This document shows, one piece after another, positions 33,919-42,244 of a DNA stretch of 64,000 nt. The stretch comes from Anaerolineaceae bacterium (lineage in GTDB: Bacteria; Chloroflexota; Anaerolineae; Aggregatilineales; Phototrophicaceae), in assembly GCA_020634135.1 (NCBI GenBank), contig JACKCG010000002.1:186001-250000 (forward strand), in the 5' to 3' direction. The notes beneath the pieces were generated by a model that saw only the letters and a list, made by a program, of their open reading frames with translations, searched no databases and was not told where the DNA came from. The translations under genes and the position numbers were made by a program. Positions within the stretch are counted from its first letter, which is position 1, and each line of letters opens with the position of its first letter.

Positions 33919-33947
33919 TTGCTAAATCCCCGCCCGTTTGTTACAAT
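33919..33947 (+). promoter_or_regulatory. promoter of the glycosidase gene cluster
   Basis: TTGCTA (33919-33924), a 17-base spacer and TACAAT (33942-33947) make a good sigma-70 promoter. It lies about 180 bases before the first glycosidase start, implying a long untranslated leader. Confidence 0.5.
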
Positions 33948-34128
33948 CCCACCAATATTGTTATAGACGTAATGTTACATTTGGGGCGCATTGGCAAAAC
34001 GGGGGGCATGTTTTGTTGGTGCGCCGCTGCTATGTGTGGGGGTAGTGTCTGGAAACAGGGAATAGTTGAACGTGCCGGGTACAGACCCGGACACGGCCAA
34101 CCAGAGCGAATAGAGGGATGACATAAGA

Positions 34129-35736
34129 ATGCGACGATCATTACTGGGATTAGTTTTATTGCTACTGTTGGTGTGGAGTATCCCGGCGCTGGCCGAACCG
34201 CCGCAGCAGGACGGTGGCGTGCTCACCGGCATTAACACCCGAATCAACCTGCGCAGCGGCCCTGGTACCGAATGGCGGATACTCGGCACGCTTGAAGTGG
34301 GTACGCCAATTCGCCTGGATGGACATGACCCCAGCGGCCTTTGGGTGCGGGGTATCGTCCCCGGTGGAGAAGTCGGTTGGGTCGCTCGCCGCTACGTAGA
34401 TGCCCCTGATGAGCAGGTGTTCGCGCTTCCGTCTATCTGGGTGGATGTGCCGTTCACATTGCCCGCGCCGGAGGGGGGCGTCGTGCCGCCTTCCGCGCCA
34501 CAAAACCCGGAACAGCCACAGCCGCCTGCGCCACCCGAAGGTGGAGCCGGGACTGCCGTAGCGCGGCGGGTGAACTTCCGCTCAGCGCCCAGCACCGCCA
34601 GCACGATTCTGGCAACGCTGGATGCCGGTACGCCTTTCAGCGCCGATGGCCGCGACCCCAGTAACCGCTGGGTACATGGCGCAATTCCCGGCGGACAGGC
34701 AGGCTGGATTTTCGCCACATTTCTGACTATTTCTCCTGGTGAAATTGCCGGGCTGCCGGTGATTGAGACCAGCGTGGCCGCTGCCGCCGCTGCCCCGGTG
34801 ACGAATACCGCGCCGGTGCGGGGCTTCAACTTCGGCGGGCATGTTGAAGGCTTCAGCGACTATGCCGCCGGGCTGATGCACTATGCCGGAATGACCTGGG
34901 TCAAACGCCAGTGGCGCTACTTCGCCGGGCAAAATCCGGGCGATGTGGCCGGGATCATCAATGATGCCCATGCCAAGGGCTTCCGCGTCCTGATTGGCAT
35001 CGTCGGACTGCCGGGCGAGGTAAACAACGGTGGTTACTTCGAGCAGTACGCGGCCTTCGTGGGCGGTGTGGCCGGGCTGGGGGCGGACGCAATCGAAGTC
35101 TGGAACGAGATGAACATTGATCGTGAATGGCCCGCCGGGAGCATTGATGCCGGACGCTACACCGAACTGCTGCGCCAGTCCTATAACGCAATCAAGGCGA
35201 ATAACCCGAATACACTGGTGATTAGCGGCGCGCCTGCGCCTACCGGCTACTTCGGCGGGTGCGGCCCGAACGGATGTGACGACAATGCCTATATCGCCGG
35301 GATGGCCGCAGCCGGGGCGACCCGTTACGCCGACTGCATGGGGCTGCATTATAACGAGGGTATCGTCGGGCCGTCTCAGACCAGCGGCGACCCGCGCGGT
35401 AACAGCGGCCACTATACCCGCTATTTTTACGGTATGTTGAACACCTACAGCCGGGCTTTTGGCGGCAAGTCTCTGTGCTTTACCGAGTTAGGCTATCTGA
35501 CGCCGGAAGGTTTCCCCCCGCTGCCGGGCGGTTTTGCCTGGGCGCAGGATGTCACGCTGGCACAGCAGGCGGGCTGGCTTGACCAGGTTGTTTCCCTGGC
35601 GGCACGCAGCGGTAAAGTTCGGCTGCTGATTATCTGGAACGTGGATTTCACCCAGTATGGCGACGACCCGATGGCCGGTTATGCCATGATCCGCCCGGAC
35701 GGTTCGTGTCCGGCCTGTGATGCCCTGGCGCGATAG
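34129..35736 (+). CDS. secreted clan GH-A glycosidase-like protein with two SH3b domains
   Basis: This 535-residue protein has a signal peptide (about 1-22), two bacterial SH3 domains (about 32-92 and 143-200; INLRSGPGTEWRILG and VNFRSAPSTASTILA), and a TIM-barrel domain (about 230-535). The barrel shows the clan GH-A pair: acid/base Glu327 in EVWNEMN and nucleophile Glu453 in CFTELGY. SH3b domains suggest cell-wall binding. The tail ends in CPACDALAR, a CxxC shared with the next gene. It is the first of four paralogs in tandem. The family within GH-A (GH39- or GH5-like) and the substrate are not clear. Confidence 0.82.
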   Translation: MRRSLLGLVLLLLLVWSIPALAEPPQQDGGVLTGINTRINLRSGPGTEWRILGTLEVGTPIRLDGHDPSGLWVRGIVPGGEVGWVARRYVDAPDEQVFALPSIWVDVPFTLPAPEGGVVPPSAPQNPEQPQPPAPPEGGAGTAVARRVNFRSAPSTASTILATLDAGTPFSADGRDPSNRWVHGAIPGGQAGWIFATFLTISPGEIAGLPVIETSVAAAAAAPVTNTAPVRGFNFGGHVEGFSDYAAGLMHYAGMTWVKRQWRYFAGQNPGDVAGIINDAHAKGFRVLIGIVGLPGEVNNGGYFEQYAAFVGGVAGLGADAIEVWNEMNIDREWPAGSIDAGRYTELLRQSYNAIKANNPNTLVISGAPAPTGYFGGCGPNGCDDNAYIAGMAAAGATRYADCMGLHYNEGIVGPSQTSGDPRGNSGHYTRYFYGMLNTYSRAFGGKSLCFTELGYLTPEGFPPLPGGFAWAQDVTLAQQAGWLDQVVSLAARSGKVRLLIIWNVDFTQYGDDPMAGYAMIRPDGSCPACDALAR

Positions 35737-35900
35737 CCGGGGCGCGTTCGAGTTGCTCCAGGTAGGCAAGATAACCCGCCCCTCGACAATTTACGGTGGG
35801 CGGGTTATGGTTATAAGCGTGCGTCCTGAGTCGTTTGTCCACACGCTTCTATCGCGGTTTTCTGCGGGAGTGTGACCGACGATTGTATAGAGGAATTTGA

Positions 35901-38825
35901 ATGTCCGATTTCGCTGAATATACCCCCGAAAAAGAAGATACCCAGCCCGTCCGCCCCGTACAAGACGAACCGTCGCTCACCCAGCGTCCGCGTCAGGGTG
36001 GTGGATGTGGTTGTTGGCTCCCGGTGCTGTTGACGGTGTTTCTGGCCGCCGTGCTGGTGCTGGTCGGCTTGTTCCTGCCCCCGGTCAACCTGTATGACCG
36101 GTTGTTCGGTATCCAATACACAATGCTCAATGCCGAAAGCAACGCTGTGCGCAGCCCGGATACCGCCTTCACAGTTGTGATTGACCCGGCCAATCCTGGC
36201 ACGGATTTCGGCGTAGCGCTCAACGAAGTTCCGCTGAACGACTTCACATCCGGCAACAGTGCGGCGGGCGAATGGGTTCCGGCGGCGCTGGCATCGCTGC
36301 CTCCCTCATTGGCACTGCAAAGCGCGGTCTACCAGGTGCAGACCACCGGCACTGAACCCGGCACAGTGACATTTACGGTCAACGTGCCGCCCACTGCCGG
36401 GGATGCTGATATTCTTGACCTGTATGGTTGGGACGCGGCTTCCGGCCAATGGCGTTTTGTGCCGTCCCAGGCGAGTGTGCCAGGGGCGCGGGTGGCGACG
36501 GTGACGGACATCCCGGATACCCTTGCTTTGTTCCAGGCCGCCCCGTCCGGGCAGTCTACGGTGGTTGTCGCGCTGGACGCAGCCCATGTGCTCTCTAACG
36601 AAGCGGCGCAGGTGGCGACGATTGTCGCGCCGGGCGGTTTACAGCCGATGCTGGATGGGCGTTTGACCGGCAGTCTGGCGGCGGGAATTGACCCCGGCCA
36701 GGGATACTGGATTATGCCTGTGCTGCGGAATTATGCCGACCCCCGCGCCCTTGACCCGGATACGGTGGCCGCCATTCTCAATAACAGTACGGTTCGGAAT
36801 GAACACGCCAATCAGGTTGCCACCTTTGTCGTGAGCAACAACTTTAACGGCGTGATGATTGACTATCGTGATCTCCCCGCTGACCTGCGCCCCAACTTCA
36901 GCGCCTTTGTGCGTGAACTGGCGACCTTGCTGCACAGCCAGCAGAAATTGCTCGGCGTGGTGGTTCCGGCAGCGGAAAATGTGGCAGGCGCCTGGGAAAC
37001 CGGCGCGTATGACTGGCAGGCGTTAGGCGCGGCGGTAGATTATCTCCAGATTGATCTGACGCTTGACCCCGCAAGCTATGCGCCCGGTAGTGATCGCCCG
37101 GTAGAAGCCATGCTGCGCTGGGCGGTAGGCGAGGTCAGTCGCTACAAGCTGCTGCTGGGGCTTTCGGCGCTTTCGGTACGGGAGTCGAACGGCACATTTA
37201 CCTCAATTGGGTATGACGAGGCGCTCTCGGCGCTGGGCGATGTCACAATCTCGGTTGAGACGAGCGACGCCGGCACAGTGAATCCCGGCACGGCGATTGT
37301 CGCCTCGCTGGATGGGTTTTCCGCCGTTTCCGGCCAGGATACCCTGGTCGAGACGCCCTTTGTAGATTACGTGAACACGGACGGCTCTCAGGTCGCCCGT
37401 ATGTGGCTGACCACCGCCGATGCGCTGCGTTTCCGTATGAACCGGACCCTGCCGTTTGGGTTAGGGGGTGTCGCTTTTGAAGACCTGCTGGCGCAAGGGG
37501 TGGTAGGTGATGTCTACCAATCCATCCTTAACTACAAGCTCCAGCTTCCTGCCGCCGCGACGCCGGTTGAACTGGCGCTGCGCTGGCGGATTGAAGGCGT
37601 GAACGGCGTAATTGGCGAGGTCAATACATCGCTGGGTGAAGAGCTGGCCGTGACGATTGAAGCACCGGACGGCAACTATGCGGTGAACGTAGTGGTGGTA
37701 GGCGCTAACGGGGAAAGCCCGCGCAGTGGGGCAGCAGTGGCGCTCTTCGCGCCGACAGCCACGCCTACGCCACTGCCGACAGCCACACCCACGCCGATTC
37801 CGACAGCCACACCGACTCTCGCGCCGGTGGTTCCCACCGTAGCGCCAATTAGCTCTGCGCCGGTTTCAGCGCCAGGAGCGGGCAGTATTGCAGCCGGCAG
37901 CTTTGAGTACGGCGGGCATGTCACCAATACCGCCAGTGACCGGGCGACTAACGCTATGCGCGGCGCGGGTATGAACTGGATGAAGATTCAGATACGTTAT
38001 ACGGCGGGGATGTCTCCTGATGTCGCCAGCGCCGATATTCAGAATGCCCATTCACGCGGCTTCAAAGTGCTGCTGGCGATCCCCGGCGTGCCGAGCGAGT
38101 TGGCAGCGGGCGGCCAGGGCTATATCGGGCAGTATACATCCTTCCTGGGAGGCGTGGCCGGTTACGGGCCGGACGCTATCGAAGTGTGGAACGAGCCGAA
38201 CCTGGATCGTGAATGGCCGACTGGTCAGATCAGCGGAGCGGCCTTCGCTGACCTGCTGCGTCAGTCCTACCAGGCGATCAAGGGGGCGAATGGCGGCGTA
38301 ATGGTTATCAGCGGCGCGCCCGCACCCACCGGGGCTGAAGGCGCGTTTCCCGGCCAGGTCGTTAATGATGATCGCTTTGTGCGTGACATGGTGAATGCCG
38401 GGGCGCTGCAATACGTGGACTGTGTTGGGGCGCACTATAACGAAGGTATCGTCTCACCGCGTCAGACCAGCGGCGACCCGCGTGATAACTACTACACGCG
38501 CTATTTCCAGACACAGTTGGATACCTATTGGAATATCATCGGCGGACAGAAGCCTATCTGCTTCACTGAATTGGGCTTCCTTTCGCCGGAGGGCTTCCCG
38601 CCATTGCCGGACTTCTTCGCCTGGGCGCAGAGTGTATCTGTCGCGCAGCAGGCCGCCTGGTTAGCGGAAGCGGCGGCGCTGTCCTCGCAGAGCGGCAAAG
38701 TCCGGTTGATGATTGTATGGAACGTGGACTTCACACAATACGGGTCTGACCCGCAGGCCGGTTACGCCATGATCCGCCCGGACGGCACCTGCCCGGCGTG
38801 TAACGCGCTGGCGAACGCCCGGTAG
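35901..38825 (+). CDS. membrane-anchored protein with GH18-like and clan GH-A domains
   Basis: This 974-residue protein has a cytoplasmic N-terminus, a membrane helix (about 39-59) and a large outer part. The middle (about 215-560) resembles the GH18 barrel of YaaH-like proteins. Its catalytic motif is degenerate: NFNGVMIDYRDL replaces the DxxDxDxE strand, so it probably binds rather than cleaves. After a PT-rich linker comes a GH-A barrel (667-974) with Glu765 in EVWNEPN and Glu890 in CFTELGF, closely similar to the upstream gene and ending in CPACNAL. It may hold and cut a wall or extracellular glycan. Confidence 0.8.
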   Translation: MSDFAEYTPEKEDTQPVRPVQDEPSLTQRPRQGGGCGCWLPVLLTVFLAAVLVLVGLFLPPVNLYDRLFGIQYTMLNAESNAVRSPDTAFTVVIDPANPGTDFGVALNEVPLNDFTSGNSAAGEWVPAALASLPPSLALQSAVYQVQTTGTEPGTVTFTVNVPPTAGDADILDLYGWDAASGQWRFVPSQASVPGARVATVTDIPDTLALFQAAPSGQSTVVVALDAAHVLSNEAAQVATIVAPGGLQPMLDGRLTGSLAAGIDPGQGYWIMPVLRNYADPRALDPDTVAAILNNSTVRNEHANQVATFVVSNNFNGVMIDYRDLPADLRPNFSAFVRELATLLHSQQKLLGVVVPAAENVAGAWETGAYDWQALGAAVDYLQIDLTLDPASYAPGSDRPVEAMLRWAVGEVSRYKLLLGLSALSVRESNGTFTSIGYDEALSALGDVTISVETSDAGTVNPGTAIVASLDGFSAVSGQDTLVETPFVDYVNTDGSQVARMWLTTADALRFRMNRTLPFGLGGVAFEDLLAQGVVGDVYQSILNYKLQLPAAATPVELALRWRIEGVNGVIGEVNTSLGEELAVTIEAPDGNYAVNVVVVGANGESPRSGAAVALFAPTATPTPLPTATPTPIPTATPTLAPVVPTVAPISSAPVSAPGAGSIAAGSFEYGGHVTNTASDRATNAMRGAGMNWMKIQIRYTAGMSPDVASADIQNAHSRGFKVLLAIPGVPSELAAGGQGYIGQYTSFLGGVAGYGPDAIEVWNEPNLDREWPTGQISGAAFADLLRQSYQAIKGANGGVMVISGAPAPTGAEGAFPGQVVNDDRFVRDMVNAGALQYVDCVGAHYNEGIVSPRQTSGDPRDNYYTRYFQTQLDTYWNIIGGQKPICFTELGFLSPEGFPPLPDFFAWAQSVSVAQQAAWLAEAAALSSQSGKVRLMIVWNVDFTQYGSDPQAGYAMIRPDGTCPACNALANAR
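37752..37817 (+). repeat. 24-bp tandem repeat encoding a PT-rich linker
   Basis: Two 24-base units (37752-37775, 37776-37799) and a partial third (37800-37817) each begin CCGACAGCCAC and encode PTATPTP-type residues. The array lies in frame within the linker between the GH18-like and GH-A domains and could change length by slippage. Confidence 0.7.
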
Positions 38826-38882
38826 AATATACAGGGCGATTGCATCAAAACGGAGATTCGGTGTGTTTTTTGCAATCGCTTT

Positions 38883-38984
38883 AACCCCCTCTAAATCTCC
38901 CCCGCAAGCAGGGGAGACTTGTCCCCGTTTACAGCGACTGAGACGGGGACGCATGTCCCCTCTAAGGAGGGTTGGAGAGGGGTT
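38883..38984. mobile_element. MITE-like element with nested inverted repeats
   Basis: This 102-bp non-coding segment is bounded by imperfect inverted ends: AACCCCCTCTAAATCTCC on the left, and GGAGAGGGGTT at 38974-38984, the tail of the right end. Inside are two hairpins: TCTCCCC/GGGGAGA (38896-38917) and GTCCCCGT/ACGGGGAC (38921-38950). There is no transposase. This layout is typical of small non-autonomous elements. It lies between the second and third glycosidase genes. No second copy was seen in the window. Confidence 0.55.
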
Positions 38985-39061
38985 GCTCCCTCGCTCGGTA
39001 ACCGAAAAAAACCGGGATGGGGAAGGTCAAACCAACGATTAAGAGATGAGAACGAGACTGT

Positions 39062-40516
39062 ATGACGACACAATCTATGCCATCTAATAGCCGCAGGCAA
39101 GTCCGTAATTTTGTCATCATCTGGGTTGTGGTGACACTCATTATGGGGGCGTGTACATTCATCGCCATCTATACCGCTTACGGCGCGCTGAATGACCGGG
39201 CGCAGCAGGTCAATGTGCTGCCGCCCACCGTGACAGATTCTCAGGCGGCGGTTGTGAATGCAACGCCTATCCCGACCCGCCAGATCGTCAACCCGCCCAC
39301 GAATACCCCGCCGCCGACCCCTGCGGCAGTTGCCCAGGCCGCGACGGCAGTGGACGCTGCCACCGCAACGGACGCGCCGCCGCCGACTCCTGCGCCAACC
39401 CTCCTGCCGGTCAATGATAAGCTCTATCAGGTGGGGATTCAGGTGCAGGTCAGCCCGGATTTTAACCCGGACAATCAGGACTTGTGGATGGGTGCGGTAG
39501 CCGACCAGTTGCACATGAAATGGATCAAGCAGCAGGTACGCTGGGAAGACATTGAGCGCGAACGTGGCAATTATGACTGGGGGCAGTTGGATTTTGCGCT
39601 CCCGATTGCTGCTGAACGTGGTATTCACGTCATGCTGTCGATTGTGACCGCGCCGCAATGGGCGCGCGAGCCGGGCGTGGACACCAGCAAGCATGGCCCC
39701 CCGGCCAACCCGCAGGATTACGCTACTTTTGTGAGCGAAATCCTCAAACGGTATCCCGGCATGGTTCACGCCGTTGAAGTGTGGAACGAGATGAACCTGG
39801 ATCGAGAGTGGACTTCCGTCAACGGGCTGAATGCCAATGACTATGTCACGCTGCTGCGGACGACCTATCAGGCTGTAAAAGCCGTAGACCCCGGCGTGAT
39901 CGTTATCAGCGGGGCGCTCTCGCCAACGGGCGGCTGGACAGAGCCGGATGGCCGGGTAAGCGCGATTGACGACTTCAGCTACCTGGATGGGCTGATCGCT
40001 GGCGGGATGCTGAATTACGCTGACTGCGTGGGCGCGCATCACAACGGCATCAACATGAATCCCAATGAAACCTGGGACGCCGTGACCAACGACCCGACGG
40101 CCTCTTTCCGGGGGCCATTCGATAACAAACACCATAGCTGGAGCTTCCGCAGCACACTGCAAACCTACGCCAACAAAATTCAGGTGGCGGGCAGCGATCT
40201 CCGCTTGTGCGTAACTGAGTTCGGCTGGGCTTCCACCGAAGACCTGGATGGCACACCGCCCGGTTTCGAGTTCGCCAACGATAATACGCTGGAAGAGCAG
40301 AAGCAGTGGACGATTGACGCGGTGAACAATATGGAGCAGTGGGGCATCGTCTGGTTAGCCTTCCTGTGGAATCTCAACTACGGCCCGCAGGCCGGTTGGG
40401 ACCCGAATAACGACAATGTGCCATACTCCATTATCGGTAAGGACTGGCAGTTCCGCCCGGTATACGACGCCATCGGTCAGTGGCAGCTCGACTACCAGGC
40501 GCGTACCGGTCAGTAA
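39062..40516 (+). CDS. membrane-anchored clan GH-A glycosidase-like protein
   Basis: This 484-residue protein has an N-terminal membrane helix (about 16-38), a PT-rich stalk (about 55-115), and a TIM-barrel domain (about 120-480). The GH-A pair is Glu243 in EVWNEMN and Glu386 in CVTEFGW. Cys31 in MGAC loosely resembles a lipobox, but the flanking sequence looks more like an uncleaved anchor. It is the third of four tandem paralogs and lacks the CPAC tail of the first two. A surface glycosidase role is likely; the substrate is unknown. Confidence 0.82.
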   Translation: MTTQSMPSNSRRQVRNFVIIWVVVTLIMGACTFIAIYTAYGALNDRAQQVNVLPPTVTDSQAAVVNATPIPTRQIVNPPTNTPPPTPAAVAQAATAVDAATATDAPPPTPAPTLLPVNDKLYQVGIQVQVSPDFNPDNQDLWMGAVADQLHMKWIKQQVRWEDIERERGNYDWGQLDFALPIAAERGIHVMLSIVTAPQWAREPGVDTSKHGPPANPQDYATFVSEILKRYPGMVHAVEVWNEMNLDREWTSVNGLNANDYVTLLRTTYQAVKAVDPGVIVISGALSPTGGWTEPDGRVSAIDDFSYLDGLIAGGMLNYADCVGAHHNGINMNPNETWDAVTNDPTASFRGPFDNKHHSWSFRSTLQTYANKIQVAGSDLRLCVTEFGWASTEDLDGTPPGFEFANDNTLEEQKQWTIDAVNNMEQWGIVWLAFLWNLNYGPQAGWDPNNDNVPYSIIGKDWQFRPVYDAIGQWQLDYQARTGQ

Positions 40517-40531
40517 AGGCGGCTGCGGAAA

Positions 40532-41752
40532 ATGTCGAGACGAATCAAGGTTAGCGCGGCGCTGCTGGCGCTGACCTTGTTTTTTATCCTGATTATCGCC
40601 ATCACTCGCCCGCCGGATGACCCTTTCCGAGGGGATGCAGTAACAGACCCGCCGTTTGCCTCGCTCACCTATGGCGTACATACTGCCCTGTGGTGGGATA
40701 AAACCTGGGCCGCGATTCACCTGGATTGGGTGCGGCTGATGGTATTCAGCCATGTCAAACAGATTTTCCCCTGGGAGGCATTGGAGCCGCGTCCTGGTGA
40801 GTGGGATTTCAGCCGGGCGGATGAAATCGTAGGGGAAGTCGAGCGGCGTGGCTTGAAGCTGGTGATCCGCCTGACTGATTCTCCGGTCTGGTCGCATCCC
40901 AGCGTGGCGGGGGATAAAGAACTGACCTATATTGATGCGCCGCCCGATAATCTGGATGACTTCGGGAATTACTGCGGCACGCTGGCCGGACGTTATGCCG
41001 GGCGTATCGCCGCTTATGAGGTGTGGAACGAGCCGAACCTGGCACGCGAGTGGGGCGGGCGTCCGCCGGATGCTGCGGCCTATGTCGAACTGCTCAGGGT
41101 ATGCAGCGCCGCCATACGTGTCGCCGACCCGGAGGCAATCATCATTTCCGCCGGTTTAGCGCCTACTGGCACCTATACTGCCGAGGCTACACCGGATGAC
41201 ATCTACTTCCAGGCCATGTATGACGCTGGTTTTCAGCATTATGTAGATGTTGTCGGGCTGCACGCGCCGGGATACGCCGCGCCGCACATTGGCCCGGATG
41301 AGGCTGAGGCCAGCGGCAGTCAGCGATTCTTCAGCTTCCGCCGGGTGGAAGACCTGCGGGAAATCATGGTCAAAAATGGCGATGCGGCCCATCAGGTGGC
41401 TATACTGGAATTTGGCTGGACAACCGATATTGAGGGGAATAACCCCGATTATGCCTGGTACGCGGTTGACGAGGCGACCCAGGCCCAGTACATGGTCGAG
41501 GCTTACCAGTACGCCGCCGACCACTGGCGTCCCTGGGTAGGGTTGATGAGTGTGATTTACATTGCTGACCCGGCCTGGACACCCGATGACGAGGAATACT
41601 GGTGGGGCATCACCACCGCCGAGGGGCGGGTGCGCCCGGCGTACATCGAACTGGCAAATATGGCAAAGTACTGCGGGAGCCGGGTGATTCCTGCCCGCGC
41701 CCCCGATAGCCCGGAGGCATTAGGTCTTGTCACAGTCACTCCTTGCGATTAG
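40532..41752 (+). CDS. clan GH-A glycosidase-like protein with N-terminal anchor
   Basis: This 406-residue protein has an N-terminal hydrophobic helix (about 6-24), which acts as an anchor or signal peptide, and a single TIM-barrel domain. Glu167 in EVWNEPN is the likely acid/base and Glu293 in ILEFGW the nucleophile. It is the fourth and most divergent paralog of the set and follows the third after 15 bases, so they share a transcript. Its last 26 bases overlap the next gene, which starts with TTG. Confidence 0.8.
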   Translation: MSRRIKVSAALLALTLFFILIIAITRPPDDPFRGDAVTDPPFASLTYGVHTALWWDKTWAAIHLDWVRLMVFSHVKQIFPWEALEPRPGEWDFSRADEIVGEVERRGLKLVIRLTDSPVWSHPSVAGDKELTYIDAPPDNLDDFGNYCGTLAGRYAGRIAAYEVWNEPNLAREWGGRPPDAAAYVELLRVCSAAIRVADPEAIIISAGLAPTGTYTAEATPDDIYFQAMYDAGFQHYVDVVGLHAPGYAAPHIGPDEAEASGSQRFFSFRRVEDLREIMVKNGDAAHQVAILEFGWTTDIEGNNPDYAWYAVDEATQAQYMVEAYQYAADHWRPWVGLMSVIYIADPAWTPDDEEYWWGITTAEGRVRPAYIELANMAKYCGSRVIPARAPDSPEALGLVTVTPCD

Positions 41753-42233
41753 CTACTTTTTCCACCTGATTGCCACCGTTGTGTGGATTGGCGGGCTGGT
41801 CATCATGACCGTGCTGGTATGGCCGGAAGCCGGGCGTGTCCTGGCCGAAAGCCCGGCGCTGCTGACTTTTCTAACACGGCTGCGTAAACGCTTCATGCCG
41901 CTGACGAACTTCAGCCTTGTTCTGCTGATTGTAACAGGACTCATACAGATGACTGGTGACCCAAATTATGACGGCGTGTTACAATTCAACAATGACTGGA
42001 GCCGGGTGATTCTGCTCAAGCATATCGCCATTGCCGGGATGCTTGTATGCGGCGCAGTGCTGCAATTCGGCGTGAACCCGGCGCTGGAACGGGCGACACT
42101 TCTGGCGGAACGTGGTAAGAGCGACCCGGCGGAGTGGGCGCGGTTGCGGCGCAGTGAGGTGCGCCTGACCTGGGCGAACGTCTTGCTGGGGGTGCTGGTG
42201 CTGGCGTTTACGGCCTGGGCGACAGCGATTTAA
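41727..42233 (+). CDS. CopD-like four-helix membrane protein, TTG start
   Basis: This 168-residue protein has about four membrane spans. The first, FFHLIATVVWIGGLVIMTVLVWP, has the His and WxGG pattern of copper-resistance CopD-type domains. The TTG at 41727 is supported by GGAGG 9 bases upstream and lies inside the end of the preceding glycosidase gene, which implies translational coupling. Its place in a glycosidase and glycosyltransferase run is unexplained; a copper role is only suggested by fold. Confidence 0.75.
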   Translation: MSQSLLAISYFFHLIATVVWIGGLVIMTVLVWPEAGRVLAESPALLTFLTRLRKRFMPLTNFSLVLLIVTGLIQMTGDPNYDGVLQFNNDWSRVILLKHIAIAGMLVCGAVLQFGVNPALERATLLAERGKSDPAEWARLRRSEVRLTWANVLLGVLVLAFTAWATAI

Positions 42234-42244
42234 CCAGGGGGGAT

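Noticed and set aside
38891..40162. 423-residue open frame antisense to the third glycosidase gene
   Set aside because: It is the shadow of a GC-rich gene with clear catalytic motifs on the other strand. Its own product is rich in His, Arg and Gly with no recognisable domain.
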